Of a DNA stretch of 64,000 nucleotides, positions 55,501-63,183 are shown in pieces. The DNA is from Urechidicola croceus (GTDB lineage Bacteria; Bacteroidota; Bacteroidia; Flavobacteriales; Flavobacteriaceae), in assembly GCA_905181865.1 (NCBI GenBank), contig CAJIZG010000002.1, positions 1 to 64,000 on the forward strand, written 5' to 3'. Within the stretch, counting starts at the first letter, position 1. Each line of letters begins with the position of its first letter. The translations under genes and the position numbers were made by a program. The notes under the pieces are model-generated. The model did not search any database. It saw only the letters and a list, made by a program, of their open reading frames with translations, and had not been told where the DNA came from.

Positions 55501-56438
55501 ACAAACAACTTGCTACAATTTCGCTTTCAATTGCTCAGTATTATGGAAATGCTGCAGCCGCTACAGAAATGTTGGTCCTGTTAAAAAATGATACTGCAAC
55601 TATTGAAGATCGAAAAAACGCGATCAATAGTTTGGCTGCGCAACAGCGAAAAGAATTGATGAATTTGCTACCCGGTTTATTGGAGAATAAAAATTTACGC
55701 ATTGAAGCGATTAGAGCGGTGGCAAGTTTTAATCAAAGAGACTTAGGGCAACTATTGCTGAAAATGTATGATGGTTTTAATTCTCAGGAAAAACAAGAAG
55801 CAATTCAGACGTTATCATCCAGAACGGTTTATGGTCGTTTGCTAGCGAGTGCCATAAAAGGAGAAACGATGCTTCGTAAAGACATTCCAGCTTATATCGC
55901 CATACAATTGAGAAGGGTGGTTGGAAACGGCTTTGTGGAAATTTGGGGACCTATTGATCAACTGTCTGGAAATATAAAAACGGAATATCAAAAATATCAA
56001 CGATTGATCACAGACAAGTCCGTTCGTGAAGCTAGCCCAGAAAAAGGTAAAAATGTATTTCAACACACATGTGCTGCTTGCCACAGAATGTATGGAGAAG
56101 GTGGGGACATTGGTCCAGACTTAACTGGATCCAATCGTACTAATACAGCTTATTTGTTAGGAAACATTATAGAGCCAAGTGGAGTGATTCAAGACGATTA
56201 TAAGTTGGTGGTATTGACTTCAAGAGACGGACGAATATACAGTGGAAACATCATCGAGGAAAATGATCGACAGGTTACCATGAGAATAGTTGGTCAGGAT
56301 CAAGTTAAAATAAGTAAGTCTGATATTCAATCCAGAGAAGTCATGGAGAAATCGATGATGCCTGAAGGATTATTGAACAACCTTAGCGAAGAGGAAATAC
56401 TAGATTTAGTGGCATTTCTTAAAACGAATGAGGATTAG
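52515..56438 (+). CDS. PmoA-like/PVC-type dehydrogenase/HEAT/cytochrome c fusion lipoprotein
   Basis: A 1307-residue exported protein with a lipoprotein signal (LLFIGMLVAC). Residues about 50-345 are a PmoA-like (DUF6807) domain (HRPFIHPILAPDS, SPGHHKHQTGLYWGF). Residues about 375-745 are a PVC-type propeller (GYVVNAFASEPMITQPMAF, with DTDRDGVAD and DTNGDDKGD Ca-binding-like loops). HEAT-like repeats run to about 1130. A cytochrome c domain (CAACHRMYGEGGDIGPDLTG, heme Cys pair near 1184-1188, Met ligand possibly in SMMPEGL) ends the protein. The domains suggest oxidation of a sugar with electron transfer to the heme. The fusion with PmoA-like is not one I recall as usual. It is the last gene of the isomerase/oxidoreductase operon. 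Confidence 0.88.
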   Translation: MYSTATKRSFYTRQKYHQLFRNLLVLLFIGMLVACNKQPEKVISDKFYAVKEEGTIKVYREGQKSALVTQQAKSDHRPFIHPILAPDSEAELTQYSPGHHKHQTGLYWGFTRVNGTEIAPDTLKKWFYKKDKPDRIKKQTGLDYFHHPEDGYWKRVSLDLLVSEGKKIKWQTVYHMMNEEQEPILKETQTWVFEEKDGKFLMSLEWGGEALIDITINEFNYGGMFLRMPWNKEIEGEVVNAARQRNEKAEGQRAMWVDVGMEIEGLENWGHIAIFDHPENDGFPQPWRVDGQLGIGPVRARLGDWHIKKGETATFLHQVVAYSGEHNDVEINALWADYVEDDGMYNKAVLWGIAQKEGREAKLLSPQEAVDEMTIKEGYVVNAFASEPMITQPMAFCWDDKGRMWIAENRDYESRGDGFSNSGDSRILILEDTDRDGVADKRTVFLEGIPFPSAIAVGFDGLYLGAPPNLLFVPDTNGDDKGDKEDIKVLLTGWGIRDRHETINSLHWGPDGWLYGLEGFATPSKIRKPKGKGRIYGHNEAFPEDLLEADGVDINGGVWRYHPTKDRFEAVAHGFSNPWGIDYDAKGQLFISACVIPHMFHVIPGGIYHRQGGQHFNPYVYRDIRTIVDHSHSSAHGGARIYQSDAFPEEQQGRLFMANIHEHAILSDILSINGSGFTASHGEDFMLANNAQWIGFSMEVGPEGGVYVLDWHDADICGKEVLNKETGRVFRIVPENSLAKDWPGRYEDLNLSSDEELVELQLQTSDWHARRARVILQYRASKNGISEKAINRLMELLKNESNQDYRLRALWTIHVSNAIGTQGLTKLLNDTDEYIRAWAIQLLCEDKDVSNKTLSRFAEMANSEKSSVVRMYLAAALQRIDEDSRWKIAEALVQYADDADDPNIPFMLWFGLEPLVSKDPAKALVIASKSKIPMVTNHISRRLVDADLLEELTASLGSSTGNKLDLLKGMLDGMEGRVDIKEPSNWAKVYSQLKPDKQLATISLSIAQYYGNAAAATEMLVLLKNDTATIEDRKNAINSLAAQQRKELMNLLPGLLENKNLRIEAIRAVASFNQRDLGQLLLKMYDGFNSQEKQEAIQTLSSRTVYGRLLASAIKGETMLRKDIPAYIAIQLRRVVGNGFVEIWGPIDQLSGNIKTEYQKYQRLITDKSVREASPEKGKNVFQHTCAACHRMYGEGGDIGPDLTGSNRTNTAYLLGNIIEPSGVIQDDYKLVVLTSRDGRIYSGNIIEENDRQVTMRIVGQDQVKISKSDIQSREVMEKSMMPEGLLNNLSEEEILDLVAFLKTNED

Positions 56439-56585
56439 GAAATAACACGTTAAGAGCTCAAAAAGGATGGTTCTATTTAGCAAATACTTTTATTAAATAG
56501 ATGCTTAGTATGTGCACGTAAACTGGAAATAGTAAGAAAAATAAATTTAAATCAATGAGAATTCAGGTATATTTATATTTTTTAG

Positions 56586-58004
56586 ATGATAAAAAAATTT
56601 AAATCAGAAATTATTTTTTACTGGATTATAGTGTTGGTGTTCAGCCAAAATATTTTTGCACAAAACACACCAGTAAGTGAGAAACCGAACGTACTATTTA
56701 TAGCTGTTGACGATTTGAATGATTGGACAGGATATTTAGGAGGTCACCCTCAGGCTAAGACACCAAACATAGATCGTTTGGCAAGTGAGGGAGTTGGGTT
56801 TACACGTGCTTATTGTTCTGCTCCATTGTGTAACCCCTCTCGTATTAGTCTATTAACGGGTATACTCCCTTCAAATTCGGGGGTGTACGGTAATGGAGAG
56901 CGTTTAAGAGAAAAATTACCAACCGCTACGATATTGATGCAGTATCTGAAGCAATATGGATATAATACACAAGGTGGTGGAAAAATCTTTCATGCTGCTA
57001 ATAATCCAGGAGATGTAGCTTCCTGGGATTTTTATTTTAAAGCAAATGATGTTACCCGTGCCAGTGGTAGAGATATAGATTTACCTAAAGATGCATGGGC
57101 ACCATGGGGAGCTATTGATGTTGAAGATGAAGAAATGCTTGATGTGAAAGTTGTTAATTGGGCAATTTCTGAATTGGAGAAATCACATGACAAACCTTTT
57201 TTCCTGGCTTGTGGTTTTACAAAACCTCATTTGCCTTGGTATGTACCTCAAAAATATTTTGATATGCACCCCTTGGATGATATCATATTACCTAAAACAA
57301 AGGATGATGATCGCAATGACCTACCTGAATATGGGAAAAAACTTGCCCGAGAGGTACATACTATATCTACTGGTCAGAATCATATTAAGAGCGGAAAAGA
57401 AGATCACGAACTGGTGTTGAAATACGATCAGTGGCATAAAGGGGTGCAAGCCTATTTAGCCACAATCAGTTTTGTAGATGCTTATGTGGGTAAACTTTTA
57501 GATGCTTTGGAGAATAGTGAATATGCAGATAATACTATTGTGGTATTGTGGGGAGATCATGGATGGCATCTTGGTGAGAAACAACACTGGCGCAAACATG
57601 CCTTATGGGAAAATACAACTCGTACACCACTGATAATCTCTGCTCCTAAAAGCATTGAGAAAAATCGTCTTTGTGAGTCACCTGTTAGTTTTATTGACAT
57701 TTACCCGACATTAATAGAACTTTGCGGACTACCTGAACGAGAGGAATTAGATGGAAAGAGTTTTGTGCCTTTATTGCATAACCCCGATGCAAAATGGGAT
57801 AAGCCAGTACTAACAACGTATGGAAAAGGAAATCACGCTATTCGTACAGAAAGATGGAGATACATACATTATTTTGATGGAACAGACGAGTTATATGATC
57901 ACCAAAAGGATCCTGAAGAGTGGAAAAATATAGCGGATGTACCAAAATACAGAAGTGTTATTGAAGAATTGAAGAACAGTTTACCTAAAACAGAGAGGGA
58001 CTAA
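56586..58004 (+). CDS. S1-family sulfatase, iduronate-2-sulfatase-like
   Basis: A 472-residue secreted sulfatase with a signal peptide ending NIFAQ, not a lipoprotein, unlike most of its neighbours. Motifs are VLFIAVDDLNDW, CNPSRISLLTG with the modified Cys near residue 82, GKIFHA, GFTKPHLPWYVPQKYF and WGDHGWHLGEKQHWRKH. It is closest in style to the sulfatases at 8979 and 13615. Its stop overlaps the start of the next sulfatase (TAATG), so the two are translationally coupled and probably act in sequence on one glycan. Confidence 0.94.
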   Translation: MIKKFKSEIIFYWIIVLVFSQNIFAQNTPVSEKPNVLFIAVDDLNDWTGYLGGHPQAKTPNIDRLASEGVGFTRAYCSAPLCNPSRISLLTGILPSNSGVYGNGERLREKLPTATILMQYLKQYGYNTQGGGKIFHAANNPGDVASWDFYFKANDVTRASGRDIDLPKDAWAPWGAIDVEDEEMLDVKVVNWAISELEKSHDKPFFLACGFTKPHLPWYVPQKYFDMHPLDDIILPKTKDDDRNDLPEYGKKLAREVHTISTGQNHIKSGKEDHELVLKYDQWHKGVQAYLATISFVDAYVGKLLDALENSEYADNTIVVLWGDHGWHLGEKQHWRKHALWENTTRTPLIISAPKSIEKNRLCESPVSFIDIYPTLIELCGLPEREELDGKSFVPLLHNPDAKWDKPVLTTYGKGNHAIRTERWRYIHYFDGTDELYDHQKDPEEWKNIADVPKYRSVIEELKNSLPKTERD

Positions 58005-58727
58005 TGGAAAGAAAATATTACACAATCATATTGAGTAAATTATTTTTATTGCTGTCAATTTTTGTCTTGGGATGTGATGAGGTAGCCGATTCCAAAAAAC
58101 CAAATATTCTAATCTGTATTGCCGATGATGCTGGACACATGGGTGAAAAATACTCTTGGGTAAATACCCCAGCTTTTGATCGTGTGGCAAACGAGGGAAT
58201 CAGTTTCTCAAAAGCCTATACTCCTAATGCCAAATGTGCTCCCTCAAGGGCTTGTTTGCTAACAGCACGTAATTCGTGGCAATTAAAAGAAGCGGCAAAT
58301 CATTGGAATAACTTTGATGCAGAATTTAAAACATTTCCTGAAGCTTTAAAAGATTTAGGATTTTTTACCGGGTTTACAGGCAAAGGATGGGGGCCAGGAA
58401 ATCCAGGAGAAATTGACGGAAAAACGCGTGAACTTTGCGGAAGCCAGTGGAGTAAAATCAAAACGGAGACACCCACAAATTCAATGGCAAATATCGATTA
58501 TTCGGCTAATTTTGTGAATTTCTATAATAACAAGCAAGAGGATCAGCCATTCTGCTTTTGGTATGGTGGTTACGAACCTCATCGTCGTTACGAGTATGGT
58601 TCTTCCCTTAAAGCAGGAAAAAAACTATCGGATATAAAAACGGTTCCACCCTTTTTTCCCGATAATGACATTGTTCGTACAGACATGTTAGACTATGCGC
58701 TGGAAATTGAGTATTTCGATTCGCATG
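58004..58727 (+). pseudogene. S1 sulfatase truncated by IS copy 3
   Basis: The first 241 residues of a sulfatase resembling the one at 3755 (sulfamidase-like branch). It has a lipoprotein signal (LLLSIFVLGC), the metal site CIADDAGH, CAPSRACLLTA with the modified Cys near residue 78, and the shared WGPGNPGEI and GGYEPHRRYEYG segments. The gene stops at the IS edge right after LEIEYFDSHV, losing the second half including the second metal site. The last five residues in the ORF track are IS sequence. The missing half is not found to the right of the IS. Confidence 0.93.
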
Positions 58728-58792
58728 TGTATGTAGTCAAATAAAAATGAACTTTTTCGCTCAAAATTTAAGAGAGGTTTCTGCTAATTTAG

Positions 58793-59758
58793 TTAAAAAT
58801 TTTGATACTGTTTTTTTCTAGCTTTCAAAGTGCTATTTTTTGTCATTTTGCGTTTTCTTAATTTTCTTTCGGCTGTTCCAAAATATACTTCTGCTGGAGT
58901 TACATTTTTCAAAGATTCATGATAGCGTTCATAATTGTAATACTGAACAAATTCTTTCATTTTTTCTTCTAATTGTCCAGGGCTAAAGTAATTATCAAGT
59001 TTTACAATGTTTTTCATTGATCTATGATAACGTTCAATTTTGCCCTGATTTTGAGGATGTAATGGTCTTCCTCTGATATGTTTCATATTTTTCTCTCCGA
59101 TATAGTCTGCTAACTCGTGTGAGATGTAACAAGACCCATTATCTGACAACAACCTAGGCATTGATTTTTCATTAACTCCAGAAAATGCAATAGCTGCATC
59201 GATTGTATTGGTGACATCTTCTGCTCTCATTGTTGAACAAAGCTTCCATGTAACAATGTAACGACTGTAATCATCCAAAATAGTTGATAAATAATACCAA
59301 CCCCAACCAAATATTTTGAAATAAGTAAAATCAGTTTGCCACATTTGATTCACGGCAGTTGTTTTATCGTGAAAACTATCCGAAGCACTCATTATTCTAA
59401 ATGAAGGCGATGATATGAATCCATTTTCCTTTAAAATCCGATAGACACTTGACTCGCTGATATAATAGTTGTAATTATCCGTAATATGCCAAGCAACCTC
59501 CCTAGAAGATAACTCAGGCTTTTCTAACGCAATTTCAACTACTTTGTCTCTATCGACGATATTTATCTTATTCCACGTCCCAACTCTCTCTGATTTCTTA
59601 CGAGCTAGACCTTCAAAGCCTTTTTGGGTATATAAATTATACCAATTATAAAAGGTTGTCTTATTGATTTTAAGCTCTTTGAGTGTTCGGTTTATTCCAA
59701 GATCAGACTGCTCAACAAGTTGTATCATTTCGTACTTTTCTGATTGACTATAGTGCAT
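58793..59758 (-). CDS. IS3-family transposase OrfB (copy 3)
   Basis: The 321-residue DDE integrase is identical to the other two copies except Thr to Asn in HPQNQGKIERYH, three residues from the catalytic Glu segment. The change may or may not affect activity; the DDE residues are intact. Confidence 0.97.
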   Translation of the reverse strand: MHYSQSEKYEMIQLVEQSDLGINRTLKELKINKTTFYNWYNLYTQKGFEGLARKKSERVGTWNKINIVDRDKVVEIALEKPELSSREVAWHITDNYNYYISESSVYRILKENGFISSPSFRIMSASDSFHDKTTAVNQMWQTDFTYFKIFGWGWYYLSTILDDYSRYIVTWKLCSTMRAEDVTNTIDAAIAFSGVNEKSMPRLLSDNGSCYISHELADYIGEKNMKHIRGRPLHPQNQGKIERYHRSMKNIVKLDNYFSPGQLEEKMKEFVQYYNYERYHESLKNVTPAEVYFGTAERKLRKRKMTKNSTLKARKKQYQNF

Positions 59759-59772
59759 ATACTTCTCTCTTT

Positions 59773-60123
59773 TTACTCGTCTCCACGTAAGTTTTTTTTC
59801 AGAAACCGAACTTCTAGAGAAAGCTCTGCAACCAACTCTTTTAAAGTACCATTCTCACCTTTGAGTTCGTGAACCTCCGATGTGTTAGCTTCTCGCATCG
59901 TATCTCCATTTAGCCTGCGCTTTCCTGCTTCCATGAAATCTTTGGACCATTTGTAGTAATTAGCTTGATGGATGCTTTCTTTTCGACACAATTCTGCAAT
60001 GGTCGTTTCACCACGCATTCCTTCAATAATAATCCTGATTTTGTCTTCTGAATTGTAAGCTTTTCTTGTCTTACGTTTTAAGTCGCTAATTAAAGCACTG
60101 GCACTTTTCTTGTTTTTCATCAT
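59773..60123 (-). CDS. IS3-family transposase OrfA (copy 3)
   Basis: Protein sequence identical to OrfA of copies 1 and 2, with the same helix-turn-helix, coiled coil and A8 slippery run. Confidence 0.95.
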   Translation of the reverse strand: MMKNKKSASALISDLKRKTRKAYNSEDKIRIIIEGMRGETTIAELCRKESIHQANYYKWSKDFMEAGKRRLNGDTMREANTSEVHELKGENGTLKELVAELSLEVRFLKKNLRGDE

Positions 60124-60236
60124 TTAAGATTTAAAGGTTTGTAAAAATAATAAAACCTATCTCTTATATTAAAGTGATAATTAGTTCACTTTTTGCTGAC
60201 GTTATACAACGTATCAATTATTTTTTTCCTATCGAA

Positions 60237-61053
60237 ATGGAAGATTACTTCAAAAAAGATATTGATGATCGTGAAATATTAGATAGTTTCAACCTATCTC
60301 TAATAGCAAGGATATTAAATAATATAGTTCTATTTACAGAAGAAGAAATGCGACACTTAGACCAATTGTAAAAAAAAGTACAGCGATAATATCTTAAAAT
60401 TATCACCAACGGAATATAACAAAGAATTAGAGCGGTTAGCGATTGACTTAAGTGGAAATCATCTCAAATAGAAGGAAACATCAACTCGTTTCTATAGACT
60501 GAAAGACTTTTAAAAGAAAAAGAAACGGTTACTGGAAAGTCAAAAGGTGAAGCCGTAATGCTTCTCAATCACAAGGATGCATTAGATTTTATTATTGAAA
60601 ATCCAGCGGATAGATCCCTTAACAATTTCAAGTATCGAAGGTGTTTATAGTCTTTTGGTGAAAGAATTGGATATTGATATGAATATTAGAAAAAGAAGAG
60701 TTGGGCTTTCTGGCACAAATTATAAGTCTTTAGATAATGAATTTCAAATTAAAGAGGTGCTAAGAGATTTGTGAGAATTGGTGAACAGTCGGGAAAATGT
60801 ATTTGAAAAAGTGTTCCTTCTTTTAGTTTTATTATCATACATTCATGCTTTGGCTGATGGAAATAAAAGAATGGTAAGAATCATTAGTAATGCAATACTT
60901 ATAAATAATAAGTATTGTCCTATTTCATTTAGAACTATTAATTCTCTTGAATATAAAAAAGGGATGTTGTTATTTTATGAACAAAACAATATTAACGCAT
61001 TTAAAAAGATATTTATAAATCAATTTGAATTTGCCGTAAATACCTATTTCTAA
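60237..61053 (+). pseudogene. Decayed Fic-family protein gene
   Basis: Pieces of one protein can be followed through several frames. They are MEDYFKKDIDDREIL, then LSPTEYNKELERLAIDLS, then SSQIEGNINSFL with a stop, LLKEKETVTGKSKGEA and MLLNHKDALDFIIENPA, then KRRVGLSGTNYKSLDNEFQI, and finally SYIHALADGNKRMVRIISNA to the stop at 61053. SxIEGN, GTNY and HxxxDGNKR are the signatures of Fic-type AMP-transferases. At least three frame breaks and two internal stops make it non-functional. Its 5' region abuts IS copy 3. Confidence 0.88.
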
Positions 61054-61111
61054 TTGAGTAGATCAATAAAATGGAAAGATATATGAACCGAGCATGATAG
61101 TGCAGGTTAGT

Positions 61112-61142
61112 TATTTGAATCTTATTATTTACGTTTGTGTTA
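61112..61142 (+). promoter_or_regulatory. 31-bp repeat upstream of the 61295 sulfatase (promoter-like)
   Basis: The 31 bases match those at 63044-63074 at 29 positions and contain TACGTTTG, a match to the Bacteroidota -7 box TAnnTTTG. The repeat lies about 150 bp before the sulfatase start. A TTTG lies 12 bases upstream of the box, too close for a standard -33 element. The copies may be a shared regulator site or promoter. Confidence 0.5.
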
Positions 61143-61294
61143 CATTGAACAAAGCAATACATGAAACGAGCATGTTAAGGCTTTTGTCACTATAGGGAAT
61201 GACTGAACGCACACCAATATGCACTTAATGGTGGGGAGTGGATGAAGATTCCTCATTACTAATTATAGTCTAATGATGTATAAATAAGAAAAAG

Positions 61295-62932
61295 ATGAAA
61301 CAAAGAGATTCTAATTTAGGGCATTTAATAACCGTTGTAATAGCAGCACTTTTTTTAATTGTTGGATGTACCCCAAAAGAGGTAAAACCGCCAAACATAA
61401 TGGTAATAATGGCCGATGATCTAGGGTTTTCTGATTTAGGTTGTTATGGAGGAGAAATAGAAACTCCAAATTTGGATAAATTGGCACTCGCTGGTTTACG
61501 GTTTACTCAATTTAATAATACGGGGCGATGTTGGCCATCAAGAGCATCTCTTCTAACAGGATATTACCCACAGCAAATAGGTCGAGATAATGCGCCAGGA
61601 ATTGATGGTGGGGGAGGAAAAGATCGTGCTGACTGGGCGGTAATGGTTCCTGAATATTTAGAAGGTGTTGGCTATCGCTCCTATCATTCAGGGAAGTGGC
61701 ACATGGATGGAATGCCTGTGGAAAGTGGTTTTGACCGATCTTATTTTTTGGGAGATCAAGGGCGTTTTTTTAGTCCTCAAACCCATTATGAAAACGATAA
61801 AAAATTACCGCCAGTGGAAAGAGGTACGGGGTATTATAGTACTGTTGAAATAGCAAATAAAACGATTGAATATTTAAAAGAACACGATATAGATTTCACC
61901 GATAAACCTTTCTTTTCTTATGTGGCATTTTCAGCACCCCATTTTCCGTTGCATGCGCTACCGGAAGATATAAAGGCAATTGGTGACCGTTATGCACCCG
62001 GTTGGGAACAACTGCGCAATAAAAGATGGGAACGGATCAAGGAATTGGGTATTGTGAATGGGGAATTATCAGATGTAGAACCTCAGATTGGACCTCCCTA
62101 TAATTTCCCTGAAGCGATGGAAATACTTGGAGAGGGAGAGGTGAACCGTCCTGTTTCATGGGAGACTCTGAGTCCTGAGCAGAAACAATTTCAACAAGAT
62201 AAAATGACCATACATGCAGCAATGGTGGAGCGTATGGATAAGGAAATAGGCCGTATTATATCGCAACTCAAGGAGATGGATGCCCTAGAGAATACCCTTA
62301 TTGTATTTCTTTCAGACAATGGTGCAAGTGCTGAGATTATGGTGAGAGATGATAGTCACGATCCGAAAGCGGTGCGTGGTTCAGCCTCTTCTTACCTTAC
62401 GCTAGGCCCTGGTTGGTCAACCATGTGTAATGCGCCTTTCAGACGTCATAAAACTTGGTCACATGAAGGTGGCACATGCACCCCTTTTATAGCGCATTGG
62501 CCAAAGGGGATTAATGCAAGGGGAGAGTTACGCCAATCTCATGGACATATAACGGACATTGTTCCAACCATATTAGATTTGGCCGGTATACCATCAGACA
62601 AGAAGCAACAGGTTGCATTTCCTGGACAGTCGTTAAGTCCAGTGTTTGAGCAAGAAACAAATTGGGAACATCCAATTTGGTATTATCATGAGGGTAATCG
62701 CGCGATACGAGTTGGGGATTGGAAATTAGTTGCTGCTAAAAATGACCCGTGGGAACTCTATAATCTTGAGAAAGACCGCACAGAATCTAATAACTTAGCA
62801 GACAGTGATCCGAATAAAGTGATAGCGATGGAAAAACAATGGACGAGCATGTTAGATGAATTTAGAAAAGTTACACCATATAAAAATACAGGGAAAGAGA
62901 AAGTTTCAGTAACCATTAAGAACTTGGAATAA
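61295..62932 (+). CDS. S1-family sulfatase lipoprotein
   Basis: A 545-residue exported sulfatase with a lipoprotein signal (VIAALFLIVGC). Motifs are IMVIMADDLGFSDLGCYGG, CWPSRASLLTG with the modified Cys near residue 79, SGKWHMDG, FSAPHFPLHALPED and LSDNGASAEIM. It belongs to the same branch as the sulfatase at 2161 (CFPSR, SDNGASGE). It stands alone, about 240 bp from the Fic relic and 250 bp from the oxidoreductase gene. It shares a 31-bp upstream repeat with the latter, suggesting co-regulation. Confidence 0.95.
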   Translation: MKQRDSNLGHLITVVIAALFLIVGCTPKEVKPPNIMVIMADDLGFSDLGCYGGEIETPNLDKLALAGLRFTQFNNTGRCWPSRASLLTGYYPQQIGRDNAPGIDGGGGKDRADWAVMVPEYLEGVGYRSYHSGKWHMDGMPVESGFDRSYFLGDQGRFFSPQTHYENDKKLPPVERGTGYYSTVEIANKTIEYLKEHDIDFTDKPFFSYVAFSAPHFPLHALPEDIKAIGDRYAPGWEQLRNKRWERIKELGIVNGELSDVEPQIGPPYNFPEAMEILGEGEVNRPVSWETLSPEQKQFQQDKMTIHAAMVERMDKEIGRIISQLKEMDALENTLIVFLSDNGASAEIMVRDDSHDPKAVRGSASSYLTLGPGWSTMCNAPFRRHKTWSHEGGTCTPFIAHWPKGINARGELRQSHGHITDIVPTILDLAGIPSDKKQQVAFPGQSLSPVFEQETNWEHPIWYYHEGNRAIRVGDWKLVAAKNDPWELYNLEKDRTESNNLADSDPNKVIAMEKQWTSMLDEFRKVTPYKNTGKEKVSVTIKNLE

Positions 62933-63043
62933 TAGAGAACTTTGTTAGTAGTATAATTTATGTAACGGTTCTATTTTCGAGTTAAATTTTAAATGAAAAA
63001 GATTATATAAATTATTATTAAAAGCAGTATACTAGAGGATAGA

Positions 63044-63074
63044 TATTTGAATCTCATTATTTACGTTTGTATTA
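63044..63074 (+). promoter_or_regulatory. 31-bp repeat upstream of the FAD oxidoreductase (promoter-like)
   Basis: Second copy of the repeat at 61112, with the TACGTTTG box at 63062-63069, about 110 bp before the oxidoreductase start. The rest of the 62933-63183 gap shows no gene. Confidence 0.5.
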
Positions 63075-63183
63075 TCATAAAATGAATTATTATATAAAAT
63101 ATTTAGGACAATAAATGTAGTCACGCACGGTGATGACTTTTATGGATGTACCGTATGGCAGAATTAACAAATTAGAAAGAGAA

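Larger units (their letters stand above)
58728..60208 (-). mobile_element. IS3-family insertion sequence, copy 3 (1481 bp, inverted)
   Basis: Same length and termini as copies 1 and 2 but in the opposite orientation. Flanking trinucleotides differ (ATG on the left, ACG on the right), so no target duplication is seen. One coding change is visible (Asn for Thr in HPQNQGKIER of OrfB). It separates a truncated sulfatase from a decayed Fic gene. Confidence 0.95.

Noticed and set aside
38311-60208. Simple exchange of flanks between IS copies 2 and 3 by one inversion
   Set aside because: Swapping the flanks does not restore matching trinucleotides or rejoin the broken genes, so other copies or deletions must be involved.
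60174-60236. MIISSLFADVIQ as a shared protein start at 11372 and 60174
   Set aside because: Both are read from the left end of the IS and do not belong to the esterase or Fic genes.
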